A stretch of DNA of 64,000 bases from contig NW_002060962.1 of assembly GCF_000150275.1 (NCBI RefSeq), positions 518,333-582,332 on the forward strand. Direction: 5' to 3'. Positions 27,329 to 40,506 of the stretch are shown here, in pieces. The notes under the pieces are model-generated. The model had not been told where the DNA came from and did no database searches. It was given only the letters and a program-made list of their open reading frames with translations. The stretch is from Trichoplax adhaerens. Lineage: Eukaryota > Placozoa > Uniplacotomia > Trichoplacea > Trichoplacidae. Position 1 is the stretch's first letter. Each line of letters starts with the position of its first letter. The position numbers and the translations under genes are program-made.

Positions 27329-30300
27329 ACTTTTAAACTGGATAGGATAATGAATTGGTAATTTCGAAATGGAAAATGATGAAACGATTTACTGTTTGTA
27401 TATTTTGCAAAGGGAGAACTATTACAAACTGTTATATGTGAAACTATCGAGTTATGTGCAATGTTCTTATTAGGATACTTCATTATATAAGAGGAATGTA
27501 TTATTAAGCTTTTGTTCACTATTGTTTCTAGAAACGTTAGCCCACGGCTGGTTACTAGCTATAGTTTTGTATTATTGTCTGCAATCTGTGATCATTTAGC
27601 TTTGCAGTTGATAATGTTATCTTGGTATTGATTGGTTTATTGTCGTAGGACAATAAGATTGACCACGTGCAGATCGTGGGAACGGTCGGCCTCAATCAGC
27701 CCAACAGCCAATCAAGATGCAATCATGGTAATCTTCTATCACGACAACCGTGTGAACTATGATAAGCTATGACGTGAACATCGTCAGTACCGGTAGTACA
27801 TAAATGGCATAAAATACTATACGCTATAATATATAATCTAGCTAAGCATTGGATACTCTTTATGGATGTTTCCTCATCCATTTCATTCTTACAAAATGAT
27901 CATGTTTTTATTAGTATAGAGTAAAGGTATACGATCCAATAATGTAGTCATAAACAGTATGGCATTAATGAATGAAGCTTCTTGTTACCCGTGAGGAGGA
28001 GGGATATTTATTTTTTGGATGAGTTACAGTAGGAATACAAGATCAACTCTTTGTAGCAGAACATTTGTTTATATCTCCTGTTATCGTCATTGCATTTCTC
28101 ACACACCCACTCTGTGGAAGATTAATCAATTTCAACAGCTAGATATTTGTATAGGAGGGTACACATAATATGTGTACATTCGTAAGTACAGCATCAGAAC
28201 AATTTGTCCCAAGCAACCGGTGATACAGGTTTTACTCTAATTTTGAAAGAAAGCTTGTTTGCTACACGCATTAACAAATTATGTACAAAAACCGTTCCAG
28301 ATGAACTTTCGATCGATGCTTCATACTATTATTATATGTATTATATTAAAACTCACCGGTTTGATAATTAATAAGGGATACAATTTTAAACCCTCTATTA
28401 ACTTAAGCATTTCATGGCCTGTAACATATTTTATAAAGAATCTGATACAAACAGTAAATTAGACTTTCAATAACATTCGCGCTGTTGTTAAATTACGTAA
28501 CCGTTTGATATAAAGTACAGTCTCATGGAAGTAGAGCATTGTTGTTTTTATCCTGTTCTTAGCGCATTGTTTTAAATATTATAGAGTTGACGAGTTGACG
28601 TCCAATAGTGAATAGAAAAAGGAACTATAATTCAGGCCTGTTCTGTCTCAAAATGATCGTTTATATTCCTCCGGTAGTAATTTGAAATATATATCATTCA
28701 TTTATACTACAGCAGATGAGATAAAACATCGTGAATAGCTAAATGTCTTCAACAAACATAACCATTTTCTTATCTAACAAGGGAGTTAGTATCTGTAGCA
28801 GTGCAATCAGGTTCATTAACATTACACTATAGGACAACAATAATAATTATCGTTCTTATGTCAACGCGGAATTAATGATGCAGTGAAATCGCAATTTTTG
28901 ATATTTACATGAGCCTTTCCAGACGCTAGTTGCTTCTTTAATTTAACATCGCTATTGTTCTTTTCCTTTTCAATGAACAATTGAATCCGGAGTTCATTCT
29001 GTAAACAAACCTTGAACAAACTTGTGTTTTATTATTACATTTTGGTATTTTATGACCCCTCCTTAAAATCATGACTACGGTACCCTATAGCATGTCAAAA
29101 GGAATAGACTACACAGATACTACTATCAGCAGGGATAATAAGTTAATATCTGACAAGACTGGACAATAAGCAAAACAAAACTATGTGCTTTGTTCTCATA
29201 TCTAAAATAGTAAAAAACCCCAAAGTCTCATTTTACGTATTATCAGTTTATTTTAGTGACATATAGCTTAATTTGTAGGTTAGTAAAATGCTGTATTGTT
29301 TTAGATAACCAAATTCAGTTAGTGTTAACGTGTTTAAACATTAAAAAAATCGATTAGGGTTGTTTCTTTCATTTATTGCTTCGTATTATGCACACAAATA
29401 GCTTCAATTAACAATAACCACTTGTTGACACTTTTTTGAACGTACTTTGTAATAAAGAGTCTACAAACGTAGAAATTAGAAACTTTCGAAAGAACGTTAT
29501 TAGAAGCGTAGATTTCACTACTATTTTATAAGCCGCATCAGAGTCCAAAAGTGAAATGCTATTGCGCACATAGACGGTATATCATACATTTTGTATATGG
29601 TATCAAAGTATATATATAAATATGTAGCGTATACCATTTATTTTACGGAGAGTGAGTTAATTACTGTACTTTGTGATAAGTGTGTGCGGAACGTGTACTG
29701 TACGCATACGGTAAAAGTAAATTTGATTTGATTTGTACTTATCGTGCGTTGCGACTTGCGAGAACACTGCACGTAACTAGAGATTATTCAGCACACTCGC
29801 ATTATTCTATTTGTATTCATGTATTCTACTGTACAATTACGGCATACTGTTCTATACAATTTTTTTATTTTTTTATGAACGCTACAATAAAGTACACAAC
29901 ACTGTATTAATTATCATGGAACGTTAGCTATCCATTGCTAATAGAAATATGCATACTGTTACCGGGATACAATGAAAATGTGCTGCTGATAGCGCATCTG
30001 TTATACATACTTTCGCAAATTTGATGCTTATATCCGATGATACTATCAATTAAATCATTTCTAAAGATAACATATTTCATACGGGAATAATCATTTGTTG
30101 TTGTCATTATATTATATTATAAGAATGAAATTCTATCCATGCTTTTGCTTTTATTCTTTGTTGCAGTTGAAGTTTGAATTCATGTAAGATATAGAATACA
30201 TTATTAGAGTGGCTATGGGCGTGCCGTTTCGTGCGAAGGCCGCATTAGCAACGCTTACGTGTATAATACTCGGAGTATTCCACTACTTTATTTTGTAGAT

Positions 30301-31529
30301 GAAGTTACTATAGGAAATTCAGACTACCGGCAATAGTCTAGTTGACTATATACTATACTGTATAATGTGAAATGCTGTATGTGTATAAAACGATAAATGC
30401 AACAAAAATCAACAGCTTAGCGACGATCATGAACTATTCAAACTATTTATGTCATACTGTAGTCCATGGCGTAGCGTAGCGTTCCGAGAAACTAAGAGCG
30501 ATCATTTCTTCATACAAAATAATGACAGTACTTTTCAGCTAATCGCAACTAAAAGTTAGAAATGTTCTAAAAGATTCTATATATACGTAGTAAATGTAGC
30601 GCCTTACTCGCCAGCTGTTACATGATGAGATGCTGCCATTTAATGCTATAGGTGGCGATCTACAATCGACGCGTATGTTTGGTAGTTCGTACCCATGACA
30701 TCACTTTCGCTAACTCGTGATTCACAGTATATATTATATGCAAAAAAGATATCACGCACTGAATACTCGCCTAGTCCCTACAATCATATGGATATATTTG
30801 ACAGCTGTAATACTATCACTACCTACCAATCTACTGACTATACAGAGTATTCGTCTTCTCTAGAATCCAAGCTATGTACAAACAAGCTCATTCGATCTTA
30901 TACAGCACTATGAGTTCGCCATTACTACTTATACTCTTTCGATGAAGTAATTCATTCAAATTCCTATACGAATTTTATAGTCTGTGATAGCAGATTCTAC
31001 TACTGTACAGCACACTGTATAGCGTACTCTAAAGACCCTTAATGTGCTACTCTATAGTACTGTATATTCAGAGTTTAGACAAAAGGATCTCTGACATGCG
31101 TACTACTGACATTACCCATCCAGGTACTATACTGTCTCATGTACCATCTAAATTCTCTACTAAAACTGTCTATTAATGGTGTGTTCTAGAATAACTATCG
31201 GATAGTGCGTTCTCTGTGGATATTGGTCATATGAATGAAACTGTCACAGACTGATGATTGGCGTTATTGTATGACAAGGAAGGGATAGAATAGCATATCT
31301 ACTATAGTAATTGAACAGTGGTTTTAGCAGTTTAGCTTGCAAAGCCAACAGTAGCTCAGGTCAAGTCGGCCAGTCCAGCCAGTTCAAGCGTTAACAAATC
31401 AAAGATGAAAGTGGTAATTCTACTTTTGGATATTATAGCATTAAAACGATTTCCTCGAAATTGATAGAGTACATAGGCAATATATGTGTGTCAAAGTAAC
31501 TTGTCTAAGTGATTTTTTTTCTTAACGGT
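27329..31529. other. 4.2 kb divergent intergenic, HEY upstream region
   Basis: The first 400 bp upstream of HEY carries clustered promoter-like motifs (listed separately). The remainder is AT-rich with no recognised gene; ORFs at 28259-28462, 29680-29910 and 30695-30913 have no recognisable content. Confidence 0.5.
27630..27715 (-). promoter_or_regulatory. Candidate HEY promoter: CSL site, E-box, CCAAT boxes
   Basis: CGTGGGAA at 27675-27682 (plus strand) matches the CSL/RBPJ consensus YGTGGGAA. CACGTG, the E-box preferred by HEY proteins, lies at 27664-27669. GATTGG near 27632 and CCAAT near 27706 flank the pair. A TATATAA-like stretch on the minus strand near 27484-27490 lies nearer the gene. 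The motifs are exact; use in Notch control or autorepression is inference. Confidence 0.4.
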
Positions 31530-32025
31530 ATGGCTGAAGTACTGCTTGTCAGGTCATGCATCGGCGCCATGTTCAGTGGTTCAACATCGGCAAATAACCG
31601 TCATGCTAGATTGCAGCTTGAGCATGGTTCCAGCGCTGCACTTTTTACCTGTTCCCGTAGTTACAAGGTGACTTCCATCATTTATTTTACTTGCAGTATT
31701 GTAACTTAAAGTAAATAGAATGGATGATATCCAACGCTATTGGAAGACTTGAAACTAATGTCTTGTTGTTGTAATTAGTGAAAGATTATCAAGCTGCAGA
31801 AATTGGAACAATCAGTTTATGAAGAGCAAGGTAATGAGACTACAATGGATCATCCAATTGCATTTTACCAGTGTATCTTGTTAGCCATATTAATTTGAAT
31901 GTGTAATTCAGAGCCAATCCGCATAGTCAATGATATAATTATCATTTCTATATTAATTTGTAGCTTATTTTGGAGATAGTCGTCATTACGCTACAGCGGT
32001 AGGCCTCGGTAGTGTGGAGGCATAA
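31530..32025 (+). CDS. Candidate three-exon gene for a 76-residue protein
   Basis: Exons 31530-31667, 31800-31830 and 31964-32025 join in phase with GT-AG introns and end in TAA. The product begins MAEVLLVRSCIGAMFSGS, Ser/Arg-rich with few acids, which looks like a mitochondrial presequence. It continues with LFTCSRSYKKLEQSVYEEQ and ends YFGDSRHYATAVGLGSVEA. No family was recognised. It lies just upstream of INTS9 on the same strand. It does not resemble the INTS9 N-terminus, so it is kept separate. A different acceptor for exon 2 (31779) would hit a stop at once. Prediction only. Confidence 0.42.
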
Positions 32026-32657
32026 TACAGTGCTATTTAAAGCTTATAGTACTATTATGATACATATGATTCTTTCTGCATAGGAAAGTGTCACAAAATA
32101 GTTTATAGGGTTACTAATCAATGCAACATTTGAACTCAGTCATAAAGATCTAATAAAAGATTTGAGAATACTGTAGATCAATAATCAGTATTGAACAGAA
32201 CCGATCATTCGGTCGCAGATATCGTTGTGGCAATTGATTGAGGACGATTTTATCATGACTTCAGTTTATCTCGTCGATTAAGGTTAATAATTAATAGATG
32301 CAGTATGCACTACAGCTTTCATAGCTTCAAATGATGGTGTTGTTCTTTTTTGTAAAATTTGTTACCACATACTGCATGACTTATACTTAGTTGATAACTG
32401 GCTGTCGCTTGGAGGAGTATTTCTGATAGTCATAGAGATCAATTATAATCCTATTGATATAGTAATTCGCCTACTGACTAAATCCTAGCTATGTTATCAG
32501 CTAAGATTAGTTTATTTGAAGTATTGCATGTTAAATAAAGTAAAGGTACAAGTATAGCACGTGAAGTATAACAAACGAGGGATCGACTAGTATATATATA
32601 GTGTATAACTTGCAGCAATATCCAGGTACTAATGCTAATATTATTTAATATATCTAG
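32026..32657. other. Gap where INTS9 N-terminal exons were expected
   Basis: Searched for the family start (MKLYCL..., then LDCGLD) and none was seen in any frame. The stretch is AT-rich with no repeat. Confidence 0.45.
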
Positions 32658-35600
32658 GTTATTAAAGATATTAATGGTATACCGTTTATCGATAGTATGC
32701 CGGAATTTCGTTTACCGGAGGTAGGTGAACTCAACATTTCATACTTATAACCGTTTGTGCTTTTAACTAAAGAGAGAACTGTGTCTGTACGTATGCAAGC
32801 TTATGCGCGCTCTTTGCACTTAACGGTTTCGATACTACATGACGAGACTATTATTATATAAGCTTTACTTATCATGGCATTGCATTACGTAACTACGTAC
32901 AGCATGATGTGAAAATAATTCAAGATATACAAATATTGTAAATACGTATACTAATATTGGTTCAATAGATGGGTTTCTTGGATCTCTTAAATCTTGATGC
33001 AATATTGATATCGAACTTTTATTGTATGTTGGCTTTACCATACATTACTGAGGTTTGTCCGTACATTATACTTATAGTTCGTTATAGTAATAGTTTTGCT
33101 ATTTCACATCTACCTGCTGCCACTTGACTTGTTTTTATACAATTTAAATTATTATCTCAGCGATGCGAATTTCACGGGAAAATCTATGCGACTGAGCCAA
33201 CATTGCAAATGGGAAAGTTAGTATCTGACCGAAATAATTCTCATGTGATTAGCGTCGGCTGTGATGAATTTGATATGTTTACCTATTAGTTATATTAAAT
33301 TAGGATAATTTTATTATTATTATTATTAAGATTGTTAATGGAAGAATTGGTATTTTATAACGAACGTGTTTCGAAATCTAATTCTATTAATGAATGGAAA
33401 CAACCTGACATTATTAGGTACAACTTTCATAATCGCATTGCCAATTAATGATACATTATTTAGTTTAATGGCTTTTAAAAATGAAAATTATTACTATTGA
33501 ATTTTTACAATAGATTTCTTCCATCGCCTCTAAATCAGTTTGGAGATATCGCTGCGTGGAAATCGATATATACGTAAGTTGTACTAAATAGTAATACTTA
33601 TATCTCTGTTGGCTGAGACCTGTAATAATATATATTTATTGTAATCTATTTCTATGATTATAAACCTACAATTTACAGCATTAAAGAAGTTGAAGCTTGT
33701 TTGTCTAAAGTTCAAGCTGTCCGACATCTTGAGAAATTAGTAAGGTGGCTTAAGTTAGTTAGATAAAATTCTTTTAGATAACAGTGGCTATGTTTACTTA
33801 ACGACACAGGACTTATTTGGAGCATTTAATGTTACCGCTTTAAGCTCTGGATTTTGTTTGGGAAGTAGCAATTGGATATTAGAATCTCCATATGAAAAAG
33901 TACATAAGTTGTAATAATTGTAAAATTTTGACTGACCAGTCTAGATAATTGCAAGGCATTATTTTATCATGATAGAGGTATAACCTACAAACTTCTTTCT
34001 AATGTTGTTTTATCGTATTTTTAGATCAGTTACCTATCTTGCTCATCTATCTTTAGTACACACCCTATGGTACGGCTTAATTTAATCCGTTACAATTTGT
34101 ACTGTTCACCTGAAATTTTATTGAATGTGCTATTAACATGCATTTTTGTTTAATTCTTTGGTATAGCCCTTAGATCAAGAAGCTTTGAAGAAAAGTGATA
34201 TTGTTATTTTAACTGGTTTAAGTCAAGTGCCATATGCAAATCCCGATCAACTTGTAACGGAACTATGCAACAATTTGGGTATGTTTTCATGTGTACTTGT
34301 AAAGTCATGAATATCTTATTAATTTTTTATCTTCGCATCATTCAAATAGCTTTTACCCTAAAAAATGGTGGGAACGTTTTGATTCCAAGTTATCCAACGG
34401 TGATTTAGCTAAATATTATGACACGTATATTACAACACATATATATATTAATTCACCTTTAGTAAGAAAACTTATGTTGTCGCTATTTTATAGGGAATTA
34501 TTTACGACTTACTAGAATGCTTGTGCACGTTCATGGATCAATCAGGTCTCGGGAATATACCAATTTATTTTATTTCCCCTGTAGCTGATAGTTCTTTGGC
34601 TTTCTCCAATATTTATGGGGAATGGTAATTTATACACAATATTAAAATTCCGTGAATTAAAACCATTTACTTCATATAAACTATTTTTATATTCCGTTTA
34701 CTACATATTTCGATGTCTGGGTACCAGGCTTTGCAACACGAAGCAAGATAAAGTCTATTTACCTGAGCCACCTTTCATCCACGCCGATGTAACATTAAGC
34801 TTATAACGATTTATACTATATAACGTTAATTTGTTAAAAAGGAGTGGTAAATATTAAGATTTTTAATGCCCTCCTATTTTACAGTTGGTCAAGACGAAAA
34901 GGTTGCAACATTTCCCTAATTTACAAGGTAATTTTAATCTCTAAGAATTAATACCAAGCAGTGGACTAAATAACGGACTAAAATTTATTTTTACATACTA
35001 TAGATGGCTTTGGAGATGTGTTTAGTCAGCCATGTGTCGTTTTTGCTGGACATCCTTGCTTACGGATTGGTGACGCTGTTCATTTTATGGAAATGTGGAG
35101 AAACGACGAAAAAAGTTCTGTGATTTTTATAGGTACGTTCATTGGTACGGGTTGGATACTATACTGTTGTACAGTATTCGAAATGATTACTATTAACGAC
35201 TAAATTTACAGTATATTATTGTATGTAACACTTGTGCTAACCTTGAAGTTAAATCTTTTGATATACAAATATAGAACCGGATTTCCCTTACGAAGACGCC
35301 CTAGCACCGTTTCAACCACTTAGTATGAAAGTAGGTATCTAATGGTAAATTCTGTAGATACTTTTGACACGTAATGAATACATTGTTATTCTTTAGGCAT
35401 TTTACTGTCCCATCGATCATCGGTTAAATTTTAATCAGGTCAACAAGTTACTTCAAGATATAAAGGTATGCTGTATGATTGTCAGGCATTTACTTACGAG
35501 TCGGGTGTAAACAGCCTGAAATTCATAAAAAATAATTTTAACTATTTACTATCTTAATAACGTTGATACTTTTGTTAAAGCCACAACGTTTAGTTTTACC

Positions 35601-36684
35601 TGAGAGCTATGTCAGGCCTTATGACGCATTTGGTCGTCGAATTGAACATTACGTTAACGCGGTGAGATTTCATTATACCTACAATATAAGGCAATAATAT
35701 TGCAATCTGGTATGAATTTGTATTTGTCCTGTTCGTAAGTTGTTTCTGTCGTGTTTTAGAGTGTTCCTACCCACCCGTATAATAAAGGTGATGTTTTAGC
35801 TTTGCCGTTAAAAAGACAGTATGAAAAAGTTGTCATTAGTAATGAGGTATCCTAGAAAAATTTTGATTTCATAATAGATTCCTGTGCTACTTGCAACTTT
35901 GTATAGTCTATATTTCTTATTACGAATAACATTTTTTGTTAGTTAGCAAGCCAGCTGCATTTATCAGAAGTAAACAATTCAACTTTAATTGCTTCCGTGA
36001 GAGGATCATTGCATGTGTGTGACAATAAGCACACCCTTGAAGTGAATGATAGGTAAGCGTGCTTGCTTTGTAATGTTATTTGATACCCTGCAATAACATA
36101 TTGAAACTGTCACCTAAGTCCGTCGTTTTATTACAGTAAAAATATAGTAGAGGATCACAACGACTATCTATGCGGGAAAATTGCGGTAGATGAATTGTTG
36201 AGTCGACTTTCTAAGGTTACTACTTTTACGTATAGTGCTTCGGCTATGCTGCATCTTTTATAACTTAGTAATAGAAACTTGAAACCATTTATTTAATATT
36301 TTGAAATGCAGTTGGGAATGTCGAACATTTCATCGGAAAGAACTGTCGCTGGTTATTCAATATTTATGGTTAGTATCTATATATAGACTTTGGGAATACC
36401 TGTCAATACCAATATTTAACATATATATATATATTGTGTACGAGTGTATTAATGATTCTGTTAGGAATGTCTAGTGTAAATAGATTTCGTAAGCTATTAC
36501 TAATTCTTATAAGTGACGTTAATTTTTAATATTTTAAAATCATGGCTGCTGATAGAATTCTGAAAATGCAGAAGATGCTCACATAATGCTAGAAGATGAT
36601 TGCACGCATGTCATAACTCATGGTAACGAAGATTTACGTCGTCGAATAAGAGATTGCATTGTAGACTGCCTGACACACTTGTAA
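32658..36684 (+). CDS. INTS9: Integrator complex subunit 9, N-terminal exons not found
   Basis: Twenty-two exons: 32658-32720, 32969-33052, 33161-33216, 33331-33417, 33514-33573, 33679-33739, 33810-33899, 34025-34069, 34167-34278, 34350-34399, 34494-34624, 34728-34788, 34885-34927, 35004-35132, 35275-35330, 35397-35465, 35581-35661, 35760-35846, 35943-36052, 36137-36215, 36312-36368, 36556-36684. All join in phase into 579 residues. INTS9 is the catalytically dead metallo-beta-lactamase/beta-CASP partner of INTS11 in the Integrator RNA cleavage module. Diagnostic segments: [82 protein letters not shown]. The C-terminal region that binds INTS11 is intact. About 75 N-terminal residues present in human INTS9 (658) are missing. 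Confidence 0.93.
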
Positions 36685-38386
36685 AGTATGCCTTTTATGG
36701 AAGTTATCCGATTTCGTCAGTTGCCTACTGAAAGAGGTTTAGCACGCTACATTAACATACTATTTAGACGTCACAAGTAGGTAGGCTTTGATATTGATAA
36801 TGGAATCTACAACGTAACCTAAATACAATTAAAATTGAAGTTCTTGTAATATCAGTAACCAGCATCTGCTTACGTTATTTCGATACTGATAACGCCTAGA
36901 ATTTGGTGGCAAATAAGGCAATTTATGTTGACTATGAGTACATCAAAGCTTTGTATTGATAGTATTTGTAAAGCAATTGATTTGATTATGACTTTTGTTA
37001 TATCCTATAGTATATTTATTGTATATAGTGAAAGTTTCTTTGAAGTCTGAAATGGACGTTATCTTGCTTACTTCTATAATTGATCTAGAATTATTGGTTA
37101 ATTTCGTGTTGAGTATATGTTGTAATATATGAGAAAACAGCAAAAGAATAGACTTAAAAATGTAATTTATTTAATGTTAGTTCGATTTGTCGATAAACGG
37201 AGCTGTTATTCGAAGTTGGTGACGTATGATATAGTCATATTATTGGTTTGTTATTATTGTGAGGATAAATTTTCAGACTTAGATCAATCATGATTTGAGG
37301 TTATGACAACATTGTTCATTTTTAATCTGTAAATTATAAATAGTTGCAGATTGCATTCTACACCTACGAACTAGTGCGAAGTACACTGTATAAAATAATT
37401 ATGCTGTACTGTACATACACGTATAAATATGCTACGTCATTTGTATTCGTATAACATTGTAATTAACGTATTGTAAATCATGTTCACCATAAAAATATTG
37501 CAGTTCTAATTTTACGTTGTAATATATAGTTATATTATATGCACGTATATGGTAACTTGGAGTGACAATTAAATAAAGTTTATGTTTTGAAGTTGTTTGG
37601 TTATTGAACCGGTTGATGATGCCTCCTTGTTACTTGGCTGAATAGAGTGTGCTATTCATTGCGCAGTCATTAAGTATTCCACTATACATAACCGAACAGT
37701 AATGTGATAATATGGATTTATTAGTAGAAATTTTTTATTTGCAATATCTTCAACAGTGTTTGTAAAATAAATTCTATTGCGAGTTATTAGTCATCATTGA
37801 GTCTTGGAAGCCTTGACTACAGTGATGGGCCACTAGAAGAAGACCATGCTATGGTGTTATATCTGCCCGAATTTGGCCAATTGAACATACAAAAGAATGT
37901 AGTTAAGTTACGTATTGATATGGATAGAGGAAAGAGAATTTACTAAGCGACTTTGAGAGCTTTAGAGATTATATTGAGCTAGGATCCGCATACAGCTGAG
38001 TGATATGCATCGAATTGGATCCCTTGAAACTGGAAATCCTTGCATATATAGGAAGTTTGTTTTACAATGATAGCATTTCCCTAGCCGCGAAATAAAGTCC
38101 CACAGGTGCAATCCTCAACTTCTCCGCAACATTAGCAAAAAATTGCACTTCACGCAGTATCATCATCCCAATATAGAAGCACAGGTAACATTCATGCTGT
38201 AACTAAATATAATCTTTGCCTACTCACTCTGTTCAATTTTAGTCCAATAAAATGTATCTGGCCAATAATGCCAACTCAAGTGTGAGCTATACTGAAGAAT
38301 GCAAGCTGGATAAATTGATTTAGTTAGATAAATTAGTCGTTCGCAGGACGGGTACTACCGATAGTTATTACAATAACTTTCGCATT

Positions 38387-38818
38387 GATTTTCCTAGTCT
38401 GTAGCGAGTATTTATTATATATTATATACGTAAGGAAGGATAAGGATTACCAACATCGACTATATCATGATTTATCATATTGATCCGTTGCCGGGTTGCG
38501 AAAGCAACTTGGATACAGATTTACTACTTTGATTTTCCTAGTCTGTAGCGAGTATTTATTATATATTATATACGTAAGGAAGGATAAGGATTACCAATAT
38601 CGACTATATCATGATTTATCATATTGATCCGTTGCCGGGTTGCGAAAGCAACTTGGATACAGATTTACTACTTTGATTTTCCTAGTCTGTAGCGAGTATT
38701 TATTATATATTATATACGTAAGGAAGGATAAGGATTACCAATATTGACTATATCATGATTTATCATATTGATCCGTTGCCGGGTTGCGAAAGCAACTTGG
38801 ATACAGATTTACTATCGT
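38387..38818. repeat. Three-copy 144-bp tandem repeat
   Basis: Units begin GATTTTCCTAGTCTGTAGCG at 38387, 38531 and 38675, exactly 144 bp apart. The copies differ by only one or two bases (ACCAACATCG, ACCAATATCG, ACCAATATTG), so duplication is recent. Each unit has a small hairpin, GTTGC...GCAAC, in GCCGGGTTGCGAAAGCAACT. Confidence 0.97.
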
Positions 38819-39179
38819 ATTCTAAAGTCTGGACGATCAACGCCTATCGTATATGGCCCCAAACAGCAGTAAAAAAACTCTATTACTACTATTGTCGCTG
38901 ACCACACTCGCTGACGGTCTATCACCCAAGGCCGTCTGTCCGTACTGGATGATTGGATACAGGACATAGACCAGCAATGTGGGAAAAGGAAGTACGGCAC
39001 TAGTGACTTCTGGAGGCAATCAGGCGGCTGTCGTTGTCCTTAACTGGGCTGCATAAACATTGAAATCAGCTTATCCAAAGCAAAATGGAAGCCAAAGCAC
39101 ATAGGAACGAAGGTAAAAATGGATAGAAAAGCTCGAAGGTGTTGCTAGGATAGAGGGTAGTCAAATAATTCTGTGTAGG

Positions 39180-40135
39180 AGTAGTTGTATCGAGTTAAAA
39201 TTTCAAGTAGAACGATACTGGTCCCAATTTTCAAGACGCCATTAGCGTTGGTGTTAGTGGATTGTCGTAGTGGATCAATCCAATGGTTTTCGTTTTGGTA
39301 GATGGATATGAGGAGATGGCTGCAGCCAGTTTATAAGCTCGATCTCCGAGTTAGTGAAGAGCAGGATTTACTTCATAGTCCTACTTGTTGGAATATTCTT
39401 TTACTGAGTAGTCTTATCCAGTTAAAATTTCTAGTAGAACGATGCCAGTCCAAATGATCTGGACGACATGAGCGTGCTAATTGCTTGGCGTTTACTTGAC
39501 TGTCTCAGTGGATCGATCCAATGGTTTTCGTTTTGGTAGACGGGTATGAGTAGATGACAGCAGCCAGTTTATAAGCTCGATCTCCGAGTTAGTGAAGAGC
39601 AGGATTTACTTCATAGTCCTTTACTGTTGGAATGCTCTCTTACTGAGCAGTCTTATCCAGTTAAAATTTCAAGTACAACGATGCTAGTCCAAATGATCTG
39701 GACGACATCAGCGTGCTAATTGCTTGGCGTTAGTTGACTGTCTCAGTGGATCAATCCGATGGTTTTCCTTTTAATAGACGGGTATGAGGAGATGACAACG
39801 GCCAGCCTGTAAGCTCGATCTCCAAGCTGGTGAAGAGCAGAATTTACTTCATACTGTTGCAACATTCTCTTACTGAGTAGTCTTATCCAGTTAAAATTTC
39901 AAGCAGAATGATGCCGGTCGAAATTATCTGCACACCCATTAGCGTGCTAATGGCGTTAGTTGACTGTCAATTGACGCAGCAGATCGATCATAAGATCGAA
40001 TGGTTTTAGTAGACGGGTATGGGCTGTAGGATATGGCAACAGCCAGTCTATAAACTCCATCTCCGAACTGGTTAAGAGTAGGATTGACTTCATAGCCCTT
40101 TACCATTAGAGCATTCTCTTACTAGCAGACTTGAT
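39180..40135. repeat. Four-copy degenerate tandem repeat, about 230 bp
   Basis: The landmark GTTAAAATTTC recurs at 39194, 39421, 39660 and 39890 (spacing 227, 239, 230). Each unit continues with AATGGTTTT..., CGGGTATGAG or a variant, CCAGT.TATAAGCTCGATCTCC and GAGCAGGATTTACTTCATAG. The copies are clearly more diverged than the 144-bp array. No coding frame is conserved between them. Confidence 0.92.
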
Positions 40136-40269
40136 AGATTTACTATTAGGAAATTGATTTAACCAAAATGAAAAAGGCTTGAAATTCGGATGCTGTTGTC
40201 TTGAATTCTGGTTGTATTCCTTGAAGTGGCGATGTCTTGTTGCTATAACATTCCATCCATACGTCATAC

Positions 40270-40390
40270 GTTGTTTTTGGGAGGGGGGATGAGAAATTCA
40301 TGTGAAATTAAATCAGCTAACATCGATATACCATACAATATTTTTTTTGGAGGGAGGGACGGCGGTCGGTGAGAAATTGATGTGGAATTA
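40270..40390. repeat. Direct repeat pair, about 50 bp
   Basis: A G-rich run (GGGAGGGGGG, then GGAGGGAGGG) followed by TGAGAAATT.ATGTG.AATTAAATCAGCT occurs twice, about 75 bp apart, just before the first visible EIF2B4 exon. Confidence 0.8.
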
Positions 40391-40506
40391 AATCAGCTGA
40401 AATAGAACTAAGCTGCTTCGCGTTTTCTTTTCTCATCATTCGCAGTCTTACTGTGGATGTTATTGATTGAATCGGCAACGATACTAATTGATCATTACTC
40501 TGTTAG

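Larger units (their letters stand above)
36685..40506. other. 3.8 kb intergenic with two tandem arrays
   Basis: Between INTS9 and EIF2B4, both rightward. AATAAA at 37572-37577 is a possible INTS9 polyadenylation signal, though 890 bases after the stop. Tandem arrays at 38387-38818 and 39180-40135 and a direct repeat at 40270-40390 are listed separately. The EIF2B4 first exon should lie here but was not identified. Confidence 0.5.

Noticed and set aside
22665-31529. tRNA genes, CRISPR arrays or viral sequence in the large gaps
   Set aside because: Looked for tRNA box motifs, regularly spaced repeats and viral-like ORFs; nothing convincing was seen.
31530-32025. Treating these exons as the INTS9 N-terminus
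   Set aside because: The phase would allow it, but the peptide has none of the conserved INTS9 start (MKLYCL, LDCGLD). Kept as a separate candidate gene.
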